From Bactericera cockerelli (Eukaryota > Arthropoda > Insecta > Hemiptera > Triozidae): a DNA stretch of 64,000 nt. Positions 46,336 to 56,275 of this stretch are shown piece after piece. Within the stretch, counting starts at the first letter, position 1; every line of letters begins with the position of its first letter. The notes beneath the pieces were generated by a model. The model was not told the origin of the DNA, did no database searches, and worked only from the letters and a program-made list of their open reading frames with translations. The stretch is taken from positions 23,942,933 to 24,006,932 of the forward strand of contig CM044959.1 in NCBI GenBank assembly GCA_024516035.1, in the 5' to 3' direction. Made by a program: the position numbers and the translations under genes.

Positions 46336-46545
46336 GTCTGTCCCGGTAGCTCAGTGGTAAAGGCGGCGCTCTGTAAATCCAGAGGTCGCAGGTTCAAAAC
46401 CCAGCCAGGAGATGACAACTTTTCCTCCCATTTGGGATTTTTACCATATAATAATGCGTCTTGGGCTTACTGCTGGAATAATGGGACTTAATAGTGCTAA
46501 TCAGGCAGTATAAATAAGGCGATATTGTTATTGTTGTTGTTAAGT
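46336..46545 (+). mobile_element. tRNA-derived SINE with TTG-rich tail
   Basis: The head has GTAGCTCAGTGGTAAAGG (a near-consensus A box) and GGTTCAAAACCC (B box). A ~125-bp body follows, ending in ATTGTTATTGTTGTTGTT. The acceptor stem pairs only partly, so it is not a functional tRNA gene. Confidence 0.75.
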
Positions 46546-46561
46546 ACCTAAGTTTATCAAT

Positions 46562-46812
46562 ACCAGCGGACATAGTTCAATACACCAGCTAAAACGGATC
46601 ACTGAAGTTAAGCAACGTCGAGCCTGTAGAGGACATGGACTGGTGTCTGTCGTGATACCAGATATGTTATCGCATTTTATACACAGAATTGTTTCTCCTA
46701 CTATCCTGGCCCCACTCAGGCTAGGTGAGGTTACTGCGAATAGCAAGGGGAGCGTTCGCAGGATATAAAAACCCGGTCGTCGAGGTGTGACCAAAGCAAA
46801 GTTAATCTTTAA
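46562..46812 (+). mobile_element. 5S rRNA-derived SINE (SINE3-type)
   Basis: 46562-46660 aligns by eye with metazoan 5S rRNA, including CATAGTT, AATACACC, GATCACTGAAGTTAAGCAAC and a GATACC end. This region would contain the 5S internal polymerase III promoter. Downstream, GGCCCCACTCAGGCTAGGTG matches the core of the tRNA-headed SINEs at 26390 and 32789. It begins 16 bp after the preceding SINE. Confidence 0.75.
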
Positions 46813-48036
46813 AAGCAAATTATTCAATTTATCTTAATGTATAAGACATATTTCCAAAAATAGGGAAACATGTATTGTGATCAAGATTAAATTTTCATGA
46901 ATAATACAGATACTTGTATCCATATGAATATCATTTGAAAATCAAATAGGTTTATGAAATTAAATTTTGGCTTATGTATGACAAAATAATAGCAAACTAC
47001 GTTAACAAAATTATAAAAATTAACTGAATTGAGATATTTACATAGTTCTAAAAATTTATTTACTACTTACTACACAAATAATAAACTTGTTCAATTTTAG
47101 TTTTCAAGGGATGTATAAGGTATAAATGCAGATGTGCAATATGCATGTATCAAGTATCATATAGAGAATTTTAGATGTTATTAAAAAAATAATTATATCA
47201 ACATTATCTAGAATCGGGCCTTTAAAAAAAACACTGCCAATTACGGACACAATACTTCCTTGTGATTGTTTCACATTGTATACACGTGCCAATTTTGAAA
47301 TTTTATACTAAATCACTTGTACCTCCAAAACCGCTAAACCGATTTTCTTCAGATTTGATTTAAATGGTAGAATCTTATTTTTCCTATACATTCTAGATTT
47401 TACAAAAAATTCTGTATCGGAAAGTTGAAGACCTCATTTTTTCACTTTTTTGTCAATTTTTTTGGATTTTCTTAAATATAAGCGTTTTAATGAAAATGTC
47501 ATTTTGAAACGCAAGTTTACACAGAGTACTCGTATTCTGATGATTGCAGATGTACAGATGGAAAATTGTAAAGCCAGCATAGTGGCAAATGTCAGTACTG
47601 TACGCTACAGACTTACAGAGCGACCTACCCAAATGTATGTCGTAGGTTGTGACGGGAGAGGACAGGATTTCTAAGCTTGGATGGAAAGTTTTAACCTTTG
47701 AATAATATCCAATAATAATGGCTCCCTCTCCTCCTATTTCCCATGCATTTCCACATCCTTTCCTCCCCTCCCCTCGCCCGACTCTGTTTTCCATTCATAT
47801 GCAAATATAGCCCAGGCTTATAATCTCGGATATTAGATGAATAGGCTCTCTGAAAGGTACATAGGTGTATTGCCTATTATTAAGTTTATGCTGGAACAGC
47901 TGGAACTCTCCATATAAAAGCTTGAATTTAAAACGTAAAAGGGTGGCTTTGAACAGCAGGGGTATCCAAACTGCGATCAGTAATGGACCCAGAGAAAATG
48001 ATGGGTGAAAGCTCAATTAGGAACCAAAATATAAAG
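46813..48036. other. No recognisable gene
   Basis: AT-rich sequence. The minus frame at 47453-47794 has no recognisable motif. Confidence 0.5.
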
Positions 48037-48038
48037 AC

Positions 48039-48069
<31 letters not shown>
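48037..48069. repeat. (ATT)n microsatellite, 3' tail of the R4/Dong-like element
   Basis: About eleven ATT units on the plus strand, equal to (TAA)n on the element's coding strand, directly abutting the element's 3' end. Confidence 0.85.
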
Positions 48070-48070
<1 letters not shown>

Positions 48071-48157
48071 GGCAGGGGTTCTCAGCTGATATCCTCTTCT
48101 TCTATCTGCTGGTTTTGGAAGACACTGGCAGGTGGGTACCAAAGTCAGTATCTTCAT

Positions 48158-48439
48158 TTAAATGTCGTTTAGGAATCTTCGAACAATGGAGCAGGTGTTA
48201 ATGATCACACTTTTCTGCATTTGGATGTACATGTTTTTGTTTAACTCCAGGATCTTTAGGCTGTCGTGTAGCTTCTTTGGTATGACTCCAGTGGATGAAA
48301 TGATGACTGGGATAACTTGGACGATTTTTTGTTTCCACATCTGTTTTATTTCTTCGGCCAATGGTATGTATTTCGCTATTTTTTCTGCATGTTTCTTTTC
48401 AAGGTTGGTAGTGTTGGGAATTGCTACGTCTATTAAGTA
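48158..48439 (-). pseudogene. R4/Dong-like ORF, part 3: endonuclease end and C-terminus
   Basis: After a net +1 shift at about 48440 the next frame reads YLIDVAIPN (second acidic residue of the endonuclease), then LAEEIKQMWKQK and VIISSTGVIPKKL, typical of the conserved C-terminus of this LINE group, to a TAA at 48160-48158. Translation would need both frameshifts bypassed, so this copy is inactive unless the shifts are sequencing errors. Confidence 0.7.
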
Positions 48440-48440
48440 C

Positions 48441-49322
48441 CTATGTTGTCTGATCTTTTTTGATGGTAAGTACTATGTCTGGTCGATTGTGTGGTCTTGT
48501 TCTATCTGTTATTATGCTTCTGTTGTAATATATTTTTGCTTGTTCGTTTTCTACTACTTGTTGTGGTGTTGACGCATACCATGGTTTTTCTTCCGATTTA
48601 ATTTCGTATTTTTTCATTAGAGCTTGGTGAAGTTGCTTACAAACATTGTCGTGTCGTTGGGTGTATTCATTGTTGGCTAGGGCACTACATCCACTCGTAA
48701 CGTGTTCAATTGTTTCGCCGTATTGGAAGCATCTTCGGCATTGATCGGTGATGTTAGGTTCTTTCAGTATGTGTTTGGAGTAGTTTCGGGTTTTTATTAC
48801 TCTGTCTTGTATTGCTATCATGAACCCTTCTGTTTCCGCAAATATTCCTGGTGTTGTGAGCCATTTGTTTGTTCCCTTGTGGTCGATATTATTCTGTTCT
48901 ATTTGTTTTCTGTAGATTCCATGTACCTGTTTTCCTTTCCATCTTGTTATTTTATCTTCATCTGTTTCAATAGTTGGTGTTAGGGTAATATTTTTCAAGT
49001 GTAAAGGTGAACGATCGATGGTGGTAATCATGCGATGCATTGGTGATTGCTCAGCTTTTTCGTAGAAGAATTTGCGGAGGTTGTCGATCTGTTTGTTGTG
49101 TAGGTTTTTGATATCGATCACGCCTCGTCCACCTTTTGTCCTCGGGAGATGGAATCGTTCAGTCGCTGATGTTCGGTGGTGTTTTCTGTGTTTGGTTGTT
49201 GTTGTTCTGATGAGTATGTTAATATTGTTGAGGTCAGTTTCTGTCCACTGTATAATGCCGAAGGAGTATGTCAATACGGGTATAGCAAATGTGTTGATGG
49301 CTGTCATTGTGTTTTTTTCCAT
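48441..49322 (-). pseudogene. R4/Dong-like ORF, part 2: linker, CCHC finger and endonuclease start
   Basis: This continues the same protein in another frame, overlapping part 1 at the A7 run. It holds the post-RT thumb/linker, then CRRCFQYGETIEHVTSGC, a C-x2-C-x7-H-x4-C finger as in R2/R4 proteins. HNRPDIVLTIKK begins the restriction-like endonuclease (the R/K-P-D motif). A TAG near 48443 ends the frame before the second conserved Asp. Spans and motif order agree with a single ancestral ORF. Confidence 0.7.
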
Positions 49323-51732
49323 TTAGTTGTGTTTTCAGGATATCTTCAGTTCTTCTTTTAAATTTTGTTTTGATTTCTTCTTTCCTTTCTTTCTGTATGA
49401 TTAGGGGATTTTGATAGAGGCCTAGATACTTGTAGTGTTCTTCTTTTTCAAGTGATTGGATGTTGTTCCCATCATCCAGTATATATCCTTGTTCTTCTTG
49501 TACTTTTCCTTTTATGATGCTGCATGTTTTACATTTATCAAGACCAAATGTCATGTTGATGTCATCGCTGAACATTTTTGTAAGTTGCAGGTTGTGTTCA
49601 AGGTCTTCTTTGTTATTAGCAAATAGTTTTAAGTCATCAACATAAAACAGATGGTCGAAGGTTATTTCCATATTTGTGGTTTTGATAGAATATCCTTTAC
49701 ATGATCTTTTTAGGATGCTAGATAGGGGGTTCAACGCAATACAAAACCATAGAGCACTGAATGAATCACCTTGAAAGATACCATTTTTTATTTTTATTGT
49801 CTGGCTTGATAGTGTTTCTTCTTTGGTTGTTATTTGCAGTGTTGTTCTCCAGCTTTTCATTAGGGTTGATATAAAGTTAATCAGTTTTGGGTTTATTTGG
49901 TATACATTCAGTATTTCTAGTAGCCACGCATGTGGAATGCTATCGAAAGCTTTTTGGTAATCAATAAAGGCACAAAATAGATCTTTTTTTCTGTGTTTGG
50001 CATCTAGTGTTATGTTTTGATCAATGATAAGTTGTTCTTTGCAGCCTCTAGAGTTTTTTCTGGATCCTTTTTGTTCTTCTTTAATTATTTTGTTGTTTGT
50101 CAGGTGTTTGTCAACTTTTGTTGTGATAATTGATGTTAGGATCTTGTATATTGTAGGTAGACATGTTATAGGCCGATACTTGGTTGGATTGGTGGTTTCG
50201 GATGTCTTTGGTTTTAGGTATGTGAGTCCTAGAGTGAAGAAACTTGGTATCTTGTTTGGATTTTCTATGGCTTCATGGAGTAGTTGTGCTAGTTTTTTGT
50301 GTGTTGAACTGAGATATTTGAACCAGTAGTTTTGTAATTTGTCTATGCCTGGTGCTTTCCAGCTATGGGTTCGTTTAATAGCGGCTTGTACGTCTTCTGT
50401 GGTGATGTTTATTTCTGTCATACGAGGTATTCTTGATGATTCTTCTATTTCGTTTTCTAACCATGTAGCTTCTTTGTTGAATTCTTTTTCTACAGACCAA
50501 ATTGATTTCCAGTAGTCTTCTATTGTATCAATAGGAGGATTTTCATGAATTTCTATTTTCTCTGTTCTTAGGTTGTCGTAGAAATTGCGGGGTTTATTGC
50601 TAAATAATATGTTCTGATGTTTTCGATCTTTGCTTACTTTGTACCTTCTGAGTCTGTTGCTTTGTGCCATGAGCTTTTGTTTAAGTGTGTCGAGAAGGTT
50701 AGTGAAGCTATCTTCTTTATAATTTTCTCTGAGTTTTTCGACTTCTTTAATGATTTTCTGCTTTTTGATGTTTCCTTTGATGTATTCTGTTGTTCTAGCA
50801 ACTTCCAGTCTGAGTTTCTCAATCTTTTTTTCCAATCGAATTTGCCATTTAGGGGTTTCGTTGTAGTTTCTCTTACTTGAGTCGTTCCTTGATTCTTTTA
50901 TTTGATTATTCAGATGTAATATAGTGTATGCACTGCAGTATAGCAGAGTATGTATTTCTTGAAGGCTTTTGATTGTATCAATTTTTTTTTGTATGATGTC
51001 ATTGATTTTTATAATGTTGTTGATGTTTCTTTGATTGATACTTAGTTTAGGCAGGTGAGGTCTTGTGGTTGGATCTGAGTCTTTGAATGTGTTTATAGTT
51101 TCTTCAAGTTTTTCTTTTAGAAGACATTCTTCTGATATTGTAAGTTCTTGATGTTGTGTCTGTTGCTCTTGTTGTTGCTCTTGTTGGTTGTTTTCTTGAG
51201 GTTCTTCTTGTGTCTGTTGATTAATGGGGTTGATTGTTGTTGGTATACTCATTCCGAGACTTTCTGCTGCTTTTCTTTTCGTTTTTTCGATCATGTTTTT
51301 GGTGTTCTGATCTTTTATGCTTTTCTGTATTATAACTTGTTTTTGGTCCATTAGTCTTTGAGGTGTGATTTTGTCTGTATATTCAGGGTAAAGTTTCAGG
51401 AATTCTTTATGTAGATTAATTCCGATGCGTCCATTCGAAGTTTCCAGGTGTGAGGCAACGTAATAGCAGAGCATTACGTTTTCATTCATAGTGTTGTTCC
51501 ATCCTATTCGTTGCCTCGGTTTTCCCGCTTTGGTGGTTGCTGGCTGACTTTCCGGCAAAACACGTTCCGCAGGTTCAGTTTCGATCCTATTCCTTGTGGA
51601 CCGTTCTCGCAGAGTGATGCCACTCGCTCCATCATTGGTCTCTGCTGAGGGCAAATCATCATGACGGCTCCGACGACTACTTGCCCTTGTAGTCACACCG
51701 CCTTGGTTGTTATTTTCTATAGTTGTATCCAC
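49234..51732 (-). pseudogene. R4/Dong-like ORF, part 1: N-terminal domain and reverse transcriptase
   Basis: About 830 codons are open. No ATG is near the start: the frame opens after a TAG near 51809, the first upstream candidate is a GTG at 51732, and the first Met is about residue 83, so initiation may be non-AUG or earlier sequence is lost. Residues about 70-135 (RQRIGWNNTMNENVMLCYY onwards) resemble a Myb/SANT-like DNA-binding region. A Gln-rich linker and coiled coils follow. RT motifs are clear: YRPITCLPT, FIDYQKAFDS (motif A), NGIFQGDSFS (motif B) and FYVDDLKLF (motif C, catalytic YVDD, near 49633-49647). The frame is lost near 49316 in a run of seven A (minus sense), where one extra A would explain the shift. 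Confidence 0.75.
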
Positions 51733-52065
51733 TTTTTGCTTTTTTAAAAAGGTTTGCAGATAAGCTCTGCGAGCAAGGCTCCGACACCAGTTGAAACAGC
51801 CGCCCTATAAGGAACAGACGCTGACCAGGGAGCCGCCCATTCTGAGTCAGTCGCTTCTGGATTTAGTTTGTTGTGCATGTAGCCGCTCCTCTGGAGACAG
51901 ACACTACCACACGTCAGTTTGCCGCCCATTCTGGGTACCGTCGCTCCCTGGTGGTTCTTTACCATTGCCCTGTTAGCCACTTATTTTTGAGTGTTGCCCG
52001 TCCCCCACGTGGCTAGGATTGACTGCTCGGACGTAGGGTTGGTTTTCTGGGGAACTATTATTATT

Positions 52066-52390
52066 CGTAGTCACCGTGGCAGAGTGAGTTAGCGCGCTTT
52101 GCATTGCACTCACGGTGACCTGGGTTCGATCCCCAGCGGGGCAGGAATTTTTCTGCTCTGTACTTGGATGTTCGGGGTCCACTCATAACTCGTGAGGAAA
52201 AATGAGTAGTTACTTGTATGCGTAACGACCAGTGGCGGCATTACCAGAGTAAAAAGAAATTAATGTAATAGAATAATTCGACATGTAAAGGAGGCTCTTA
52301 GTAATGCTGCGCTACCCACAAAAATTGTGAAGAGGCCTTGTGCTTCACCACAAAGAAATTCGTACACATTATTATTATTATTATTATTTC
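52066..52390 (+). mobile_element. tRNA-derived SINE with (ATT)n tail
   Basis: The head has GTGGCAGAGTGAGTTAGCGC (A box) and CTGGGTTCGATCCCC (B box), then a ~230-bp body ending CACATT(ATT)n. It starts within 10 bp of the 5' end of the R4/Dong-like LINE. The target duplication cannot be told apart from the surrounding ATT repeats. Confidence 0.8.
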
Positions 52391-52504
52391 TTCAATAAAT
52401 AAAATTCGGAGCAAGCACACAGGACTCACTCTTTTTTCTATTCGCAGACGTCAGTGTTTCAGAATTTTCATTTGGCATAACGGCCCACTCACTCATATTA
52501 AAAA
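52391..52504. other. Spacer
   Basis: Short unannotated AT-rich spacer. Confidence 0.5.
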
Positions 52505-52744
52505 CTAGCGGGCTGTCGCCCGCTTTGCGGGCCGAGGCATGGCCGTGAAAGCAAAAAGTCCTTTTTCACCAATGGCAGGTGTTGTAGTGGGAATTTCGAA
52601 AAATCCCGTCTCATTGCACATCTAGACTATAAGACAAAGCTACCTACCAAATTTCAGCTTCCTAGGACTTACCTGTTCGGAGAAACAGTGATGATCAGTC
52701 AGTCAGTCAGTCAGTCAGTGACTTTGACATTTATATATTAAGAT
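52505..52744 (+). mobile_element. Short retroposon tail with TCAG repeats
   Basis: It begins ACTAGCGGGCTGTCGCCCGC, passes through CTACCTACCAAATTTCAGCT, and ends with (TCAG)n then GACTTTGACATTTATATATT. This start-end pair is a common arthropod interspersed repeat, probably the 3' end of a LINE; the family is not assigned. Confidence 0.45.
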
Positions 52745-53779
52745 TAAAACGTCAAATCCCCAGTGCTAATAAACTTAGTATTCTATGTAAGGGTTCTTTC
52801 AGGGAAATTTTCCTTCGTGATAGGTGAGGAGGCAGTGCGGCTTTGATGGACACAGTGCCAACAGGATCTTCAAAATTGGAGGAATAAATTATTGTTTTAT
52901 GTAATAAATAAGCACCAATTAAATGTTGGATATTCTTCTGAAGGGTGCTTTGGATCGGAGTTTTATATTTCTTGGAATGACAACAAAGTATAGCTTTACT
53001 TTTTCTATGCTTTCAGGTTAACTAACAAGCAATAGAAAAGTTTAGATGAAAAGGATTTCAAATTAATTGCCTATTGAATAAAAAAAATTAAAGCGATTAC
53101 GAGCATGCATGTTAGGACTTTATCCCTCATTCGCTGGAAAAACACAAAGCACATAACCAAATTAACCTAACCCTAGTGGGGCTGAAATTAGCCTGAATTG
53201 GTAAAATTAAGTGTATGTCTACATCATTTGTAACAACTCATTCTGATACAAATGAGACTCACTTACCGATAGTCATTTTGTGAAATATCACGCTAGTTAT
53301 TTCCATCACCTGAACACAACCCCAACATGAATATTTAGGCGCAAAATTTGGTGGTAATTGTCGTAAAAAAAATACATGTCTTTTTCGAATCGAGTACGGA
53401 ACACAATTCTGTTACATCATTATGTACTAAACATATCTTTTGAGCAGAAAGAGAAGAAGCAATCGAAAAAGAATACAATACTCTACCAAGATGGACGAAT
53501 CTCTTCCTCGTTAATTTTTTACACCATTTATTTTAAACGCTAATTATTGATCAACTTAACTATCGATATATTCTGGGAAACTCAACCGATTTCCTTGAAA
53601 TTTCCTAGTAAATGTGAGAAAATATTTTTTGCAGTCGAAGCATTTATTTTATTCAATTTTATTTTTATTCTTTTTTTATCTACTCTACATACCTACACCT
53701 AGAGTTATCTCGTAGATAAAGGTATTAACCATTATTGTTTCCCATTATTAACTATTATTGCATTTTTTTTGAGCTGATG
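52745..53779. other. No recognisable gene
   Basis: AT-rich DNA without a supportable feature. Confidence 0.5.
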
Positions 53780-53835
53780 ACTTCGCGGGGAATTTTTATA
53801 CCGCGAAGAGGTATTTTTTGAGGATTTTTTTTAGT
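53780..53835 (-). repeat. Solo terminus related to the copy A/B palindrome ends
   Basis: On the minus strand TCCTCAAAAAATACCTCTTC then GCGGTATAAAAA matches the palindrome end TCCCCCAAAAACACCACTTC then GCGGTTAAAAA at 38016. A second CTTCGCGG in inverted orientation at 53780 makes a small hairpin. Confidence 0.4.
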
Positions 53836-54317
53836 TACGATCGGAAGTACAACAGAAATTTGTACAAATAAAATGATACACTTTTACACTTATGTAACCC
53901 ACAAGCATTTCCAGGAAAATAAACAATAAACTTAACTGAGACAAGCATAAGGCTGACGCCTATCTCGTGTTTTCCTGTAAAATATTACCAGTGCTGAAGA
54001 GACAGCCAAGTTTTTCTGTTACGTAAGATCCTCGTACTTGGGGTTTCCTCCGGGAATTCAAACAGAAAAGAAAACGGGAGTAAAGGAGACAATTACCTGT
54101 TCATACAGGGTCACTTGGTAGACGATAGCTACAAATTAGGCTGGTCGAAAGTATGGTTTTGGACGGAGAATGACTCGACAGTACAAGCGTTTTATTCGCT
54201 ATCGCGATAGAAGAGAAAAATATTCGTTTTATTCACTTTATTCCTATAAAAAATACGCTATTTTAGTTAAAAAAAAAAACATTCTCTAATATAGCATACA
54301 TAATATACACAGGTATA
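53836..54317. other. No recognisable gene
   Basis: AT-rich spacer before the foldback. Confidence 0.5.
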
Positions 54318-55637
54318 CAGTATGTCTCAGAAGTCCTAGCGGAGGCCCTGTAACTTTTGAACGGCTGGGAATTTTGAAATTCTGTTTTTTTCTAGACATA
54401 GGAAAAGGCCCATTGCAAATCTGATGGTGATGTTAAAATTCAGGTTCGATCCCCGGAAGTGACATTTTTTGATAAAAAATGGCCATTTCTCTCGAAATTT
54501 AAATGAGAAGGTATACTTTGGGTTTCATATTATTAATCTACTGGCCATAACAGGTAGTTATACAAAGTTTCATTTTTCTGCCATAACCAGGGGCGGGAGG
54601 TATGTAGGCTGAAAGTTGAAAATTCAGATACCACATTGATTGGCAATGTGGAATCTATTGCTCACAAAATGGGTTTAAAAGGATAGAAGAAGTGTCTTTG
54701 AAGTAACAAAACAATGAAAACACCAGTATCTGTATCACCAATCAATCAGTGGCGAAGTAAAAAAATAACCAGATTGTGATTTTTTTCCAACTTGAAGGTT
54801 CGGTCTCCAAGTTGGAAGTCGACAACACTACATTGCACTTACCTTTCATCAGCGATGGGAATTAATATTTTTTTGTTTTTTTTTTTAATTTATTTAAATT
54901 TATTTTTTTGGCTATCATTTTCTTGTATTTCTTATGATAATAATAATGAAGCTCTTATTCACATTTAGCGTAGTTTTTCTTCTCAACATGACAATTCTTA
55001 AGAGTCGAACCGGATTCATACGGAAACATGCATTATTAATAAAATTAATGAAATAGTACATATTGATATTTTTTCATTAAGCCAATGAACTCAGAAGCTT
55101 GTAAAGTCAAAAACTGAAAACTTACCTACCTACATGGTAAATATTTTAGTTGTGATATTTGTGCAGTAGGTAAACTCGAAATCATAATCTTCAACATAAT
55201 GATTTTTTACTCCGACACTGATTGAAGGATGATACATATTGGCGTTTTCACTGTTTTAGTGCTTAAAAGAACGATTTTAAAAAACATTTTGTGAGCAATA
55301 GATCCCACATTGCCAATCAATGTGGTACCTGAATTTTCAACCTTCAGCCTCCATACCTCTGCCCCTGGTTGTGGCAGAAAAATGAAACTTTGTATAATTA
55401 CCTGTAATGGCCAGTAGATTAATAATATGAAACCCAAAGTATACCTTCTCATTTAAATTTCGAGAGAAATGGCCATTTTTTATCAAAAAATGACACTTCC
55501 GGGGGTCGAACCGGAATTTTAACATCACCATCAGATTTGCCATGGGCTTTTTCCTATGTCTAGAAAAAAACAGAATTTCAAAATTCCCAGCCGTTCAAAA
55601 GTTACAGGGCCTCCGCTAGGACTTCTGAGACATACTG
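54318..55637. mobile_element. 1.3-kb TA-flanked foldback with ~440-bp inverted repeats
   Basis: CAGTATGTCTCAGAAGTCCT and its complement are the ends, with TA on both sides (54316-54317, 55638-55639). The arms mirror each other through CTAGCGGAGGCCCTGTAAC, a tRNA B-box-like GGTTCGATCCCC, and GCCACATTGATTGG-like sequence. The centre is AT-rich, with no transposase. Likely a non-autonomous Tc1/mariner-type element. Confidence 0.8.
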
Positions 55638-56040
55638 TATATGCAGTTACACACTTTATTCTACTCACTCTTTCTCAATCGCTTTATTTCTCTCTGACAC
55701 TATCACTATCTCTAGCTCTCTCTCTCTCACACACATACATTATTTACCCCATATTTCCTATTTTTCTACAAATGCCCGGGGGTTGATCACATTTATTTAC
55801 TTTTATTACAAGTTCTTTGTTTCTCATACAGCGAAAAGTACATGTTTCAAATATTTTAAAGAAATAAAAATTTAAAAATAGGAACAAGTTTGTTTTGTTT
55901 ATTAGTAGAGAAATAAGAACCCTTTGTAGGAGAACGAGAAATATTATACAAAGGGGAGAGAAAAGAAGAAAAGGTACGAAGAAAGGAAAGAAAATGCAGG
56001 ATAAGTAGAAATGCGAAAGTAGGAGGAGGGATAAATAGAA
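55638..56040. other. CT/CA-rich tract and AT-rich spacer
   Basis: Pyrimidine-rich low-complexity DNA at about 55670-55740; no gene. Confidence 0.5.
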
Positions 56041-56094
56041 GAGTAGGAGGGAAGATGTGAAGAGGAGAGAGAAAAGGAGGGGGGGAGAGAGAGA

Positions 56095-56126
<32 letters not shown>

Positions 56127-56275
56127 AGAGAGAGAGGAGAGAGAGAAGAGAGAGAGGAGAGAGAGAGGGGAGGAGAGAGAGAGGGGAGGAGAGAGAGAGG
56201 AGAGAAAGAAGAGAGGAGAGGAGAGAAAGAGAGAGGGAGAAGGAGAGAGAGAAAGAGAGAGACACATAAAAAAGG
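56041..56275. repeat. GA-rich microsatellite region
   Basis: GAGAGA runs with GGAGA and GAAAG variants over about 230 bp. Long open frames on both strands arise from the repeat. Confidence 0.9.

Larger units (their letters stand above)
48037..52055 (-). mobile_element. R4/Dong-like non-LTR retrotransposon, nearly complete
   Basis: A ~4-kb minus-strand element. It has a ~300-bp 5' region (about 52050-51733), one long coding region broken by two small frameshifts, a short 3' untranslated region and a (TAA)n tail (plus-strand ATT repeats at 48037-48069). ATTATTATT also abuts the 5' end at 52057-52065. A single ORF with an N-terminal Myb-like region, central RT, CCHC finger and C-terminal restriction-like endonuclease is the layout of the R2/R4/NeSL group, and the TAA flanks point to Dong-type target preference. 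Clade by inspection only. Confidence 0.7.

Noticed and set aside
46336..46410. Functional tRNA gene
   Set aside because: A and B boxes are good but the acceptor stem pairs poorly and a SINE body with simple-repeat tail follows.
46562..46660. Functional 5S rRNA gene
   Set aside because: Many changes, parts missing after the central domain, and a SINE core directly downstream.
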